Made by a program: the position numbers and the translations under genes. Below are positions 23,765-32,656 of a stretch of 64,000 nt of DNA, one piece after another. Source of the stretch: Streptomyces canus (GTDB lineage: Bacteria > Actinomycetota > Actinomycetes > Streptomycetales > Streptomycetaceae); assembly GCF_030815415.1 (NCBI RefSeq), contig NZ_JAUSWW010000001.1:7750001-7814000 (forward strand), given 5' to 3'. The notes under the pieces were generated by a model. That model had not been told where the DNA came from. It made no database searches and saw nothing but the letters and a program-made list of their open reading frames with translations. The first letter of the stretch is position 1. Every line of letters begins with the position of its first letter.

Positions 23765-25758
23765 TACGCGGCCCTCCTCTGTACGTCCTTCACGAGCCCG
23801 GCGATGGAGTCCGCCCGCAGCTCGTCCAATGTGACCGCGGTACCGCCCAGTTCACCGGCGAGCTGCCCCGCCAGCCCCAACCGCACCGGCCCCGACTCAC
23901 AGTCGACGACCACGGAGGCAACCCCCTCGGCGGCGAACAGCCGGGCCGCCCGCGAAGCCAGCGCGACCGGCTCGGGCCCGCCGGTGGCCCGACCGTCGGT
24001 CACGACCACGACGAGCGCCCGCCGCGCGGGATCCCGCAGCCGCTCGACCCGCAGCACGTCATGGGCCTTCAGCAGTCCGGCGGCGAGCGGCGTCCGCCCA
24101 CCGGTGGGCAACGTCTCCAGCCGGGCCGCGGCCGCGTCCACGGACGACGTCGGCGGCAGCGCCACATCCGCCGCCGAACCCCGGAACGTCACCAGCCCCA
24201 CCTTGTCCCGCCGCTGGTACGCGTCCAGCAGCAGCGACAGCACGGCTCCCTTCACCGCACTCATCCGCTGCCGCGCCGCCATCGACCCGGAGGCGTCCAC
24301 GACGAACAGCACGAGGTTCCCCTCACGCCCCTCCCGCGTCGCCTGCCGCAGATCGTCCCGGCGCACCACGAGGCCGGGCCCGGACCGCCCGCGCGCCCGC
24401 TGATGCGGGGCGGCAGCCTGCACCGTCGCCGCCAGGTGCAGCTTGGTCAGCGCCCCTCGAGGCCGTCGCGCACCGGTCGTCCGGCCGTGCTCGGTCCGCG
24501 CCCGCGAACGCCGCCCGGCGGCCCCGTCCCCGAGCCCCGGCACGCTGAGCACCTTGGTACGGAAGGGCTCGGCAGCCCGTACGGCGGACTGCTCACCCGC
24601 ACCGGCACCGCCGGCCTGCGGCTCACCGCCGTCACCGGCCTCGGGCTGAGCACCGGAGGAACCGTCGTCCTGCGGCCCCTCGGAGGGCGGCTGACCGCCA
24701 CCCCCGCCGGGCCCGTCCGGATCGGGGTCCTCGTCGCCCTCGCCGTCGCCGGAGAACTCCTCCAGCGTCTCGTCGAGCTTGTCCTCGTCAAGTCCCGGCG
24801 CGTCAAAGGGATTACGGCGGCGCCGATGCGGCAGCGCGAGCAGCGCGGCCTGCCGCACGTCCTCCGCCAGCACCTCGGTCCGCCCCGCCCAGGCCGCCAG
24901 CGCGGTGGCCGTCCGGGCCATCACGATGTCGGCCCGCATGCCGTCCACCTCGAACGCCGCGCAGGTCGCCGCGATCTGCCGCAGCGCACCGTCGCCCAGC
25001 CGCACCGACGGCAACAACTCCCGCGCGCCGGCGATCCGTTGACGTACGGAAACTTCCTCGTCCGCCCAACGCGCCGTGAACGCGCCCGGATCGTCGTCGT
25101 ACGCCAGCCGCCGCCGTACGACCTCCACCCGCTGGTCCGGCTCCCGCGAGGCCGCGACCTCGACGGTCAGCCCGAACCGGTCGAGCAACTGCGGCCGCAG
25201 CTCGCCCTCTTCGGGGTTCATGGTGCCGACGAGCAGGAACTTCGAGGCGTGCCGTACGGAGACACCTTCACGTTCGACGTACGACGCGCCCATCGCCGCC
25301 GCGTCCAGCAGCAGGTCGACCAGGTGGTCGTGGAGCAGGTTGACCTCGTCGACGTAGAGGATGCCGCGGTGCGCGTCCGCGAGGAGGCCCGGCTCGAAGG
25401 ACTTCACGCCCTCGGCGAGCGCCCGCTCGATGTCGAGCGACCCTACGAGCCGGTCCTCGGAGGCGCCGACCGGGAGTTCGACCATGCGGGCGGGGCGCTC
25501 GACGCCGTTGCCGGCCTCGTGCGGCCCGTCCGGGCACGCGGGGTCCGGCTTGGCCGGATCACAGGAGAAACGGCACCCGGCGACGACCGGCACCTCCGGC
25601 AGCAGTGCCGAGAGGGCCCGCACGGCCGTGGACTTGGCGGTGCCCTTCTCGCCGCGCACCAGCACGCCGCCGACCGCCGGGCTCACCGCGTTGAGAAGCA
25701 GCGCGAGCCGCAGGTCGTCCTGTCCGACGACGGCCGTGAACGGAAAGGGGGTACTCAC
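23764..25758 (-). CDS. Putative cobaltochelatase ChlI/ChlD-type AAA+ and VWA subunit
   Basis: A 664-residue fusion of the two small subunits of a Mg/Co chelatase. Residues 1-330 form a ChlI-like AAA+ ATPase: Walker A VRGEKGTAKST, a Cys-rich insert (CRFSCDPAKPDPAC), Walker B GILYVDEVNLL and sensor GTMNPEEGELRPQLLDRFGL. A long acidic Pro/Gly linker (DGEGDEDPDPDGPGGGG) leads to a C-terminal von Willebrand A domain with the MIDAS motif DASGSMAARQ. With CobN it should insert cobalt into hydrogenobyrinate diamide. GTG start at 25758 with AAGGAG ten bases ahead. It follows cobN after a 169-base gap holding a CRISPR-like unit. Confidence 0.92.
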   Translation of the reverse strand: MSTPFPFTAVVGQDDLRLALLLNAVSPAVGGVLVRGEKGTAKSTAVRALSALLPEVPVVAGCRFSCDPAKPDPACPDGPHEAGNGVERPARMVELPVGASEDRLVGSLDIERALAEGVKSFEPGLLADAHRGILYVDEVNLLHDHLVDLLLDAAAMGASYVEREGVSVRHASKFLLVGTMNPEEGELRPQLLDRFGLTVEVAASREPDQRVEVVRRRLAYDDDPGAFTARWADEEVSVRQRIAGARELLPSVRLGDGALRQIAATCAAFEVDGMRADIVMARTATALAAWAGRTEVLAEDVRQAALLALPHRRRRNPFDAPGLDEDKLDETLEEFSGDGEGDEDPDPDGPGGGGGQPPSEGPQDDGSSGAQPEAGDGGEPQAGGAGAGEQSAVRAAEPFRTKVLSVPGLGDGAAGRRSRARTEHGRTTGARRPRGALTKLHLAATVQAAAPHQRARGRSGPGLVVRRDDLRQATREGREGNLVLFVVDASGSMAARQRMSAVKGAVLSLLLDAYQRRDKVGLVTFRGSAADVALPPTSSVDAAAARLETLPTGGRTPLAAGLLKAHDVLRVERLRDPARRALVVVVTDGRATGGPEPVALASRAARLFAAEGVASVVVDCESGPVRLGLAGQLAGELGGTAVTLDELRADSIAGLVKDVQRRAA

Positions 25759-25832
25759 GCGGCGATCACTCCTTCGAGTGCTTCAGGACTCAGGTGTGGG
25801 CGCCGCAGCTGCCCAGCTGTCACGGTCGAAGC

Positions 25833-25922
25833 CTGCTCCCCGCTGACGCGGGGGTGGTCCGAAGTCAAACCCGTGGGCACTGCGCGGGATGACGTGCTCC
25901 CTGCCGACGCGGGGGTTCGGAG
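25833..25922 (+). CRISPR. Two-repeat CRISPR-like unit with one 32-base spacer
   Basis: Two 29-base units at 25833-25861 and 25894-25922 are separated by exactly 32 bases, the 61-base period of type I-E arrays. Unit 1 has the core TGCTCCCCGCTGACGCGGGG, including the stem CCCCGC-TGAC-GCGGGG, and ends GTGGTCCG, very close to type I-E repeats I recall from Streptomyces. Unit 2 matches at 21 of the first 23 positions except for two to three changes, keeps the stem through a G-T wobble, and has a degenerate last six bases, as expected of a terminal repeat. No third repeat, leader or cas gene is visible. It lies in the transcribed gap between cobN and the chlI/D gene. Confidence 0.6.
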
Positions 25923-25927
25923 GGGCC

Positions 25928-28900
25928 TCATGCGTCTCCCTCCAGGTCGCCCTCAAGTTCGAGGTAGGTCGCGCGGAGCCGTTCCAGAGTCTCCTGGTCC
26001 GGCTCCGCCCACAGGCCACGGTCCGCCGCCTCAAGGAGCCGCTCGGTGATGCCCCTGAGCGCCCAAGGGTTGGACTTGCGCATGAAGTCCTGGTTCTCCG
26101 CGTTGAAGACGTACTCCGCAGACAACTTCTCGTACATCCAGTCGTCGACCACGCCCGCCGTGGCGTCGTAGCCGAACAGGTAGTCCACGGTCGCTGCCAT
26201 CTCGAAAGCACCCTTGTACCCGTGCCTCCTCATGGCGCTCATCCAACGCGGGTTGATGACGCGAGCCCGGAAGACCCGGTGCGTCTCCTCTCCCAGCGTG
26301 CGGGTCTTCACCTGGTCCGGAGTGGCCGAATCACCCACATACGCTTCCGGGTTGGCGCCGGTGAGATGCCGCACCATCGCGACCATGCCGCCGTGGTACT
26401 GGAAGTAATCGTCCGCGTCCGCGATGTCATGTTCCCTGGTGTCGACGTTCTTCGCCGCCACGTTGATCCGCTTGAACGCCGTCTCCATGTCCCCGCGCGC
26501 CGCCCGCCCGTCGAGCCCGCGCCCGTAGGCGTAACCGCCCCAGACGGCGTACACCTCGGCGAGGTCCGCGTCCGACCGCCAGTTGCGCGCGTCGATCAGC
26601 GGCAGCAGACCCGCGCCGTACGCACCCGGCTTGGAGCCGAAGATACGGGCCGTCGCGCGCCGCCGGTCACCGTGCTCGGCGGTGTCCTCGTCGGCGTGGG
26701 CCTTGACGAAGTTCCGGTCGGCGGGCTCGGCCAGCTCGGCGACCTTGCGGACGGCGTCGTCGATCAGCGCGACCACGTGCGGGAACGCGTCCCGGAAGAA
26801 GCCGGAGATACGGACCGTCACGTCGATACGGGGACGGCCCAGTTCCTCCAGGCCGATGATCTCGAAGCCGGTCACCCGCCGCGAGGCCTCGTCCCACACC
26901 GGACGGCAGCCCAGCAGCGCGAGGATCTCGGCGATGTCGTCGCCCTGGGTGCGCATCGCGGAGGTACCCCAGACCGTCAGGCCGACGGACTTCGGGTACT
27001 CGCCGGTGTCCTGGAGATACCGCTGCACCAGCGAGTCGGCGAGCGACTGCCCGACCTCCCAACTGAGCCGGGACGGAATGGCCTTGGGGTCCACCGAGTA
27101 GAAGTTGCGGCCGGTCGGGAGCACGTTGACGAGACCGCGGGTGGGGGAGCCGGACGGACCGGCGGGGACGTAACCGCCGTTCAGCGCCTTGAGGATGTGG
27201 CCGATCTCGTCGGTGGTCTTCGCGAGCCGCGGTACGACCTCGTTGCAGGCGAACTCCAGCACCGCGACCGCGTCCGGGAGTTCGGTGCCGAGCACACCAC
27301 GGACGAGAGCCGGGACGAGCGCGGCGTCCCAGCCCCGCGCCTCCATCCCCTCCGCGACCCGCCGGCACAGCTGCTCCAGCAGGTCGATCGCGTCGGCGGC
27401 CGTACGCGACGGGCCCTCGACGAGGTCGGAGAGTTCCACCGGCACCTTCACCGGCGCCCCGGGCTCGGCGAGCAACTCCTTCTCGACCAGCCCGAAATGG
27501 GCCGCGAAGGAGGCCCGCAGTCCCGGCAGCGCGTTCGCCTGCCCGCCCCACACCTGTGAGGCGCGCAGCACGGCGAGCACGAGGTTGACCCGTGCCTCGT
27601 CGACCGGGCCCCCGCCGAGGATGTGTAGTCCGTCGCGGATCTGCACGTCCTTGATCTCGCACAGATAGCCGTCGATGTGCATGACGAACTCGTCGAAGGC
27701 GTCGTCGTCCGGCTGGTCCTCGACATGCAGGTCGTGATGGAGCTCGGCGGCCTTCACCAGCGTCCAGATCTGCGCCCGCACGGCCGGTGCCTTCGTCGGG
27801 TCCAGGTCGGAGACGAGCGCGTACTCGTCGAGGAGCTGCTCCAGCTTGGCCAGATCGCCGTAGGTGTCCGCACGCGCCATGGGCGGTACCAGGTGGTCGA
27901 CGACGGTGGCGTGCCCGCGGCGCTTGGCCTGGGTGCCCTCACCGGGGTCGTTGACGATGAAGGGGTAGATGAGCGGCAGCTCACCGAGGACGGCGTCCGG
28001 CGCGCAGCCCCCGCTGAGTCCGAGGCCCTTGCCGGGCAGCCACTCCATCGTGCCGTGCTTGCCCATGTGGACGACGGCGTCGGCGCCGAAGCTGTTGTCC
28101 AGCCACCGGTAGGCGGCCATGTAGTGGTGCGACGGCGGCATGTCCGGGTCGTGGTAGATCGCGATCGGGTTCTCACCGAAGCCGCGCGGCGGCTGGATCA
28201 TCACGACGACGTTCCCGAACTGGAGGGAGGCGAGCACGATGTCGTCGCCGTCGACGTACAGGTTGCCCGGCGGCTCGCCCCAAGCCTCCAGCATGCCGTT
28301 CCGCAGCTCGGGGTCGAGCTTGTCGAACCACGCCCGGTAGTCGGCCAGCGGCACGCGCGCGGGCGCGGCGGCCAGCTGCTCCTCGGTGAGCCACTCCACG
28401 TCGTGGCCACCGGCGTTGATGAGCCGGTGGATCAGCTCGTCACCGTTGTCGGGGTGCCCTTCGACGACGTAACCGGCGTCCCGGAGCGCGTCCAGCACCC
28501 GCACCGCCGACACGGGCGTGTCCAGTCCCACCGCGTTGCCGACGCGTGAGTGCTTGGTCGGGTACGCGGTGAAGACGAGCGCGAGCTTCTTCTCGGCGTT
28601 CGGCTTGTGCTTCAACCGGGCGTGCCGTACGGCGATGCCGGCGACGCGCGCGGCCCGCTCGGGGTCGGCGACATAGACCGGGACCTCGTCCGGACCCTGC
28701 TCCTTGAAGGAGAAGGGAACCGTGATCAGCCGCCCGTCGAACTCGGGGATCGCGACCTGCATCGCCGCGTCCATGGGGGAGAGGGCGGCGTCGGACTCGT
28801 CCCAGGCGGCCTTGGACGAGGTGAGGCAGAGTCCTTGCAGCACCGGCACGTCCAGGTCGGCCAGGGCCCCGATGTCCCAGGCCTCCTCGTCACCGCCGGC

Positions 28901-29581
28901 CGAGGCCTGCGAGGCGTGGGTGCCGCCGGCGGCGAGGACGGTGGCGACGAGGGCGTTGGCCTTGGTCAGCAGTTCGTAGAACTCCGCGTCGGCGCCGCGC
29001 AGCGAACCGCAGTACACGGGAAGGGCGTTGGCGCCGCGTGCCTCGACGGCGTCGCAGAGGGTGTCCACGAAGGCGGTGTTGCCGCTGAGTTCATGGGCCC
29101 GGTAGAAGAGCACGCCGATGGTCGGGCGGCCTTCCACAAAGGTCCGTTCGCCATGGACGCCGTACTCCGGCATCTTCTGCGGCTCGTCGAACCCCTCACC
29201 GGTCAGCAGGACGGTGTCGGACAGGAACCGGGCCAGCTCGGTCAGGTTGGCGGGGCCGCCCTCGACGAGGTATCTGAGCGCCTCGGCCACGACACCGGCC
29301 GGCACCGAGGACTCGGCCATCAACTCGGCGTCCGGAACGGTCTCGCCGCCCAGCAGCACGGTCGGGACACCGGCGGCCTTCAGCGCGGCCAGCCCGTCCT
29401 CCCAGGCGCGCTTGCCGCCGAGCAGCCGTACGACGGCGATGTCGGCGCCCTCGACGAGCGCGGGCAGCTCCTCGGCGACGTCCACGCGGGTCGGGTTGCC
29501 GATCCGGTAGTCGGCACCGGAAGCGGCGCGGGCCGCCAGCAGGTCCGTGTCGGCGGTCGACAACAACAACACAGTGCTCAT
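25928..29581 (-). CDS. cobN: Cobaltochelatase large subunit CobN
   Basis: The 1217-residue ring-binding subunit of aerobic cobaltochelatase, homologous to BchH/ChlH. Family landmarks include VLFYRAHELSGNTAFVDTLCDAVEARG, PVLQGLCLTSSKAAW, IQPPRGFGENPIAIYHDPDMPPSHHYMAAYRWL, VHMGKHGTMEWLPGKGLGLS and RTQGDDIAEILALLGCRPVWDEASRRVTGFEII. The ATG at 29581 overlaps the stop of cobQ (ATGA); an open frame up to 29644 lies in cobQ. It is the cobalt-binding partner of the ChlI/D protein downstream. Confidence 0.95.
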   Translation of the reverse strand: MSTVLLLSTADTDLLAARAASGADYRIGNPTRVDVAEELPALVEGADIAVVRLLGGKRAWEDGLAALKAAGVPTVLLGGETVPDAELMAESSVPAGVVAEALRYLVEGGPANLTELARFLSDTVLLTGEGFDEPQKMPEYGVHGERTFVEGRPTIGVLFYRAHELSGNTAFVDTLCDAVEARGANALPVYCGSLRGADAEFYELLTKANALVATVLAAGGTHASQASAGGDEEAWDIGALADLDVPVLQGLCLTSSKAAWDESDAALSPMDAAMQVAIPEFDGRLITVPFSFKEQGPDEVPVYVADPERAARVAGIAVRHARLKHKPNAEKKLALVFTAYPTKHSRVGNAVGLDTPVSAVRVLDALRDAGYVVEGHPDNGDELIHRLINAGGHDVEWLTEEQLAAAPARVPLADYRAWFDKLDPELRNGMLEAWGEPPGNLYVDGDDIVLASLQFGNVVVMIQPPRGFGENPIAIYHDPDMPPSHHYMAAYRWLDNSFGADAVVHMGKHGTMEWLPGKGLGLSGGCAPDAVLGELPLIYPFIVNDPGEGTQAKRRGHATVVDHLVPPMARADTYGDLAKLEQLLDEYALVSDLDPTKAPAVRAQIWTLVKAAELHHDLHVEDQPDDDAFDEFVMHIDGYLCEIKDVQIRDGLHILGGGPVDEARVNLVLAVLRASQVWGGQANALPGLRASFAAHFGLVEKELLAEPGAPVKVPVELSDLVEGPSRTAADAIDLLEQLCRRVAEGMEARGWDAALVPALVRGVLGTELPDAVAVLEFACNEVVPRLAKTTDEIGHILKALNGGYVPAGPSGSPTRGLVNVLPTGRNFYSVDPKAIPSRLSWEVGQSLADSLVQRYLQDTGEYPKSVGLTVWGTSAMRTQGDDIAEILALLGCRPVWDEASRRVTGFEIIGLEELGRPRIDVTVRISGFFRDAFPHVVALIDDAVRKVAELAEPADRNFVKAHADEDTAEHGDRRRATARIFGSKPGAYGAGLLPLIDARNWRSDADLAEVYAVWGGYAYGRGLDGRAARGDMETAFKRINVAAKNVDTREHDIADADDYFQYHGGMVAMVRHLTGANPEAYVGDSATPDQVKTRTLGEETHRVFRARVINPRWMSAMRRHGYKGAFEMAATVDYLFGYDATAGVVDDWMYEKLSAEYVFNAENQDFMRKSNPWALRGITERLLEAADRGLWAEPDQETLERLRATYLELEGDLEGDA

Positions 29582-31089
29582 GCAGGCGCTCCCGGTGGAA
29601 TGAAAGGCAGTCCTTGCGGCGCGCCGGACTCGATGAGCCGCCACAGCGCGTCGGTGTCCGCGTGCTGTTCGATGAGGTCGCCGAGCCGGTCGAGCTGCTC
29701 CTCGCGCAGCGCGGCGAACGACGTGTCGGGGGCCGGTACGAAGCGGCGGCCCGCGGCGGCCGCCACTTCGCGCAGGAAGGCCCGCCGGAATCCGTCCGAC
29801 TCCAGCGAGCCGTGCCAGTGGGTGCCCCAGGTCTGTCCGACCCGGCAGCCGTCCAGGAAGGCTTCTCCGCCGCTGACGTCGGCGACCCCGTGGTGGATCT
29901 CGTACCCGGCGACGTGCTCGCCGAGGGCTTCGCCTTCCGGCCGGGTGAGGGTCTTCTCGCGGGCGAACCGTACCCGCACAGGCAGCACGCCGAGCCCCTC
30001 GACATGCCCCTGCCGGCTCTCGACCTCGTCCTCGATGTGCTCACCGAGGACCTGGAAGCCACCGCAGATGCCGAGGACGGGCCGCTGCTCGGCGACCCTG
30101 CGCTCGATGGCCCGCGCGAGTCCCCGCTCCCGCAGCCACTCCAGCGCCCGGACCGTCCCCCGGGTCCCGGGGATCACCACGAGGTCGGCGTCGGCCAGTT
30201 CCTCCGGCCGGTCCACGAACCGCACGACGACGCCCGGTTCGGCGGCGAGGGCGTCCACGTCGGTGAAGTTGGACATGAGGGGAATCGCGCAGACGGCGAC
30301 CCGCAGCACGTCCTCGCCGACGGGCGGGGCCGTGTTCGACTCCCGTACGGTCCCCCGCAGGGAGACCCGGAGCCCGTCCTCCTCGTCGATGCCGAGCCCG
30401 TGCTGAAAGGGCAGCACGCCGTACGTGTGCCGCCCGGTGAGGCCGTGGAGCATGTCGAGCCCGGGCTCCAGGAGGCTGACATCGCCGCGGAACTTGTTCA
30501 CGAGGAACCCGGCGACGAGGGCCTGGTCCTCCGGCGAGAGCAGCGCGACGGTCCCGAAGAAGGAGGCGAAGACGCCTCCGCGGTCGATGTCGCCGACGAC
30601 GAGGACAGGGAGCCGGGCGTTTCTGGCGATGCCCATGTTGACGATGTCGGTCCGCCGCAGATTGATCTCGGCAGGACTGCCGGCCCCCTCACAGATCACC
30701 GCGTCATACGTGCCCCGCAGTTCGGCGAGACAGTCCAGCACGGTGCCGAGCAACTGCTGCTGGCGTCCCCCGTGGTACCCGCGCGCACTGAGCTCACCGA
30801 CCGGCTTGCCGAGCAGCACGACCTGACTGCTCTGCTCGCCACCCGGCTTCAGCAGCACGGGGTTCATGAGCGCGGTCGGCTCGACACGGCAGGCCTGGGC
30901 CTGCATGGCCTGCGCCCGCCCGATCTCGGCGCCCTCGCGGGTCACGAACGAATTGAGGGACATGTTCTGCGCCTTGAAGGGCGCGACCTTGACCCCCTGC
31001 CGTACCAGCCACCGGCAGATCCCGGCGGTGACGACACTCTTGCCCGCGTCGGACGTGGTGCCGGCGACGAGCAGCCCACCGCCGCTCAT
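29578..31089 (-). CDS. cobQ: Cobyric acid synthase
   Basis: A 503-residue CobQ amidotransferase that amidates the b, d, e and g propionates. The N-terminal dethiobiotin-synthetase-like domain has GTTSDAGKSVVTAGICRWL and KAQNMSLNSFVT. The C-terminal glutaminase domain has VVIPGTRGTVRALEWL, the catalytic Cys in VLGICGGFQVLG, and GYEIHHG with the catalytic His. Its ATG overlaps the stop of cobD and its TGA overlaps the cobN ATG, so the first three genes of the operon form one coupled block. Confidence 0.95.
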   Translation of the reverse strand: MSGGGLLVAGTTSDAGKSVVTAGICRWLVRQGVKVAPFKAQNMSLNSFVTREGAEIGRAQAMQAQACRVEPTALMNPVLLKPGGEQSSQVVLLGKPVGELSARGYHGGRQQQLLGTVLDCLAELRGTYDAVICEGAGSPAEINLRRTDIVNMGIARNARLPVLVVGDIDRGGVFASFFGTVALLSPEDQALVAGFLVNKFRGDVSLLEPGLDMLHGLTGRHTYGVLPFQHGLGIDEEDGLRVSLRGTVRESNTAPPVGEDVLRVAVCAIPLMSNFTDVDALAAEPGVVVRFVDRPEELADADLVVIPGTRGTVRALEWLRERGLARAIERRVAEQRPVLGICGGFQVLGEHIEDEVESRQGHVEGLGVLPVRVRFAREKTLTRPEGEALGEHVAGYEIHHGVADVSGGEAFLDGCRVGQTWGTHWHGSLESDGFRRAFLREVAAAAGRRFVPAPDTSFAALREEQLDRLGDLIEQHADTDALWRLIESGAPQGLPFIPPGAPA

Positions 31090-32027
31090 GACGCACGCGC
31101 CCGGAGAGCGGCCCGCGCGGCGGCACTGGCGCCGAGCGCGAGCAGACCGACGCGACGGGACAGCCGTACGGCCCGCTCGATGTCCTGGACCTCCACGGAA
31201 CGCCCCTCCTGATTCAGCACGGGCCGGTGCTCGACACGCCCCGCATACGACAAGGTCCCGCCGAGCCGCACGCCCAGGGCCCCGGCGAACGAGGCCTCCA
31301 CGGGCCCGGCGTTGGGGCTCGGATGCTTATCTGCGTCGGCGCGCCAGGCCCGCAGTGCCCCCCGCGGATCGCTCCCGGCGACGGCGGCCAGTACGGCGGT
31401 CAGCCGGGCCCCCGGCCATCCGGCGACGTCGTCGAGCCGCGCCGAAGCCCAGCCGTACCGCCGGTGCCGCGGCGACTTGTGCCCGACCATGGCGTCAAGG
31501 GTGTTGACGGCGCGGAACCCGAGCAGTCCGGGCACCCCACCGACGGCTCCCCACACCAGGGCCCCCACGACGGCGTCGGAGGTGTTCTCGGCGACGGACT
31601 CGACCACGGCCCGGGCGATCCCGTCGGCGTCGAGGGCCTGCGGATCCCGCCCGCACAGATGAGGCAGCCGCTCCCGCGCCGCCTCGACGTCCCCGACTTC
31701 CAGGGCCCGCCCGATGGTGCGGGCCTCGCGCACGAGCGAAGTGCCGCCCACGACGGCCCAGGTGGCGACACCGGTCAGCGCGACGGAGGCGGCGGGGGAG
31801 GGACGTACGGCCTTCTGCGCCACCGCTCCGAGCACGACGGCGCCCCCGGCGCACACCGCGGTGTGCAAGGCCCCCCACCCCCGGTGGTCCCGCCACAACA
31901 CGCGCTCCACGGCACCAGCGGCCCGCCCGAACACGGCGACCGGATGCCCCCGGCGTGGATCACCGAGCAGCAGGTCACCGAGAAGTCCGGCGGCGGCGCC
32001 GTACGCGAAGACGCGATCGGCACGCAT
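31086..32027 (-). CDS. cobD: Cobalamin biosynthesis protein CobD/CbiB
   Basis: A 313-residue membrane protein that attaches the aminopropanol (or its phosphate) arm to cobyric acid to give cobinamide. The N terminus FAYGAAAGLLGDLLLGDPRRGHPVAVFGR is diagnostic for the family, as are VVESVAENTSDAVVGALVWGAVGG, RYGWASARLDDVAGWPGARL and HPSPNAGPVEASFAGALGVRLGG. It is the first gene of the operon, with the B12 riboswitch about 80-200 bases ahead of its ATG. Confidence 0.95.
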   Translation of the reverse strand: MRADRVFAYGAAAGLLGDLLLGDPRRGHPVAVFGRAAGAVERVLWRDHRGWGALHTAVCAGGAVVLGAVAQKAVRPSPAASVALTGVATWAVVGGTSLVREARTIGRALEVGDVEAARERLPHLCGRDPQALDADGIARAVVESVAENTSDAVVGALVWGAVGGVPGLLGFRAVNTLDAMVGHKSPRHRRYGWASARLDDVAGWPGARLTAVLAAVAGSDPRGALRAWRADADKHPSPNAGPVEASFAGALGVRLGGTLSYAGRVEHRPVLNQEGRSVEVQDIERAVRLSRRVGLLALGASAAARAALRARAS

Positions 32028-32124
32028 CGGCTCAGCCGGCCGTGGCGTCGGACAGCGACCTGGTGCGGTATCTCAAACGGCAGGCGAGCATGGCGATATG
32101 TCCTCACTCAGGGTGTCCACGCCC

Positions 32125-32260
32125 TGGTTCGACGAGACCGACGACGAGAGTTCCTGGCTCCCGGGGCTATCTACCCCGGTGACAGTGGCGGGACCGCGCC
32201 GGACTTCCACCGGCTTCCTCTTCTGCCGTCGTACATGGCCCCGGCAGTCCACCACGGGCC
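32125..32260 (-). ncRNA. Adenosylcobalamin riboswitch
   Basis: Read on the minus strand, the conserved core appears in the correct order: GAGGAAGCCGGTG (32220-32208), TCCGGCGCGGTCCCGCCACTG with the invariant GCCACTG at 32189-32183, the P-stem ACCGGGGTAGATAGCCCCGG, and the B12 box GAGCCAGGAACTCTC (32160-32146). A hairpin, CAGGGCG-TGGA-CACCCTG (32126-32109), follows and could be part of the expression platform. It precedes cobD and should switch off the seven-gene operon when coenzyme B12 is plentiful. The mode (translation or transcription) was not resolved, and the outer ends are approximate. Confidence 0.92.
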
Positions 32261-32346
32261 CGGAAGGGCCGTCAACTTGCCGTTGACCTGGGACGGGAGA
32301 GTGTGCTGAGGCCCACACACGGGGGGTTGCGGGCGCGACAAAAACC

Positions 32347-32380
32347 TGGGGTGCGGGACGGTGAACCGTCCCGCACCCCA
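32347..32380 (-). terminator. Strong hairpin terminator of the phosphate-transporter unit
   Basis: A perfect 15-base stem, TGGGGTGCGGGACGG, with a TGAA loop and exact complement lies 20 bases beyond the stop of the small membrane-protein gene. There is no clear T tract on the minus strand, as is common in Streptomyces terminators. It insulates the cob operon from pit transcription. Confidence 0.85.
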
Positions 32381-32400
32381 CGGGGTGTTCGCTCGTCGCG

Positions 32401-32622
32401 TCAGGCGACGATCAGATAGATCCCGTACGTCACCGCCGCCGCGCACGCCGCGAAGCAGGCGTATGCGCCGGTGACCGCGAGAGCCGCGGATCCGCCCTGG
32501 GCGGTGGCCCGCTCCTGGCGGGTCAGGCCCATGATGCCGAGGGTGAACAGGGCCACGAGGGCCACGGTGACCACGAGGCTGACGCCGAAGACGGAACTCA
32601 GCGCTTCCCAGTCGATCTTCAT
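32401..32622 (-). CDS. Small two-helix membrane protein next to pit
   Basis: A 73-residue protein with two membrane segments (VFGVSLVVTVALVALFTLGIMGL and ALAVTGAYACFAACAAAVTYGIYLIV) joined by a short polar loop TRQERATAQGG. It starts 34 bases behind the phosphate transporter and ends at a shared terminator, so the two form one unit, possibly as an accessory or regulator. I recognise no family motif. Coding bias and the clean start with a GGAATCAC-type upstream stretch support it being real. Confidence 0.75.
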   Translation of the reverse strand: MKIDWEALSSVFGVSLVVTVALVALFTLGIMGLTRQERATAQGGSAALAVTGAYACFAACAAAVTYGIYLIVA

Positions 32623-32656
32623 GTCGGTGATTCCTTCGTTCCTGGGTGCGGCGGGC

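Larger units (their letters stand above)
32028..32400. other. Gap holding the B12 riboswitch and the pit terminator
   Basis: No gene lies in these 373 bases. Read leftward (minus strand), they contain the terminator of the phosphate-transporter unit (32347-32380), then the probable promoter region of the cob operon, then the cobalamin riboswitch (about 32125-32260). Short frames across the riboswitch on both strands are chance openings. Confidence 0.8.

Noticed and set aside
25772..25800. A third CRISPR-like unit 61 bases upstream of the first
   Set aside because: The phase is right but almost no bases match the repeat and there is no CCCCGC/GCGGGG stem.
25759..25832. Riboswitch or B12 box before the chlI/D gene
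   Set aside because: No GCCACTG or GAGCCAGGA-like sequence on either strand in this gap.
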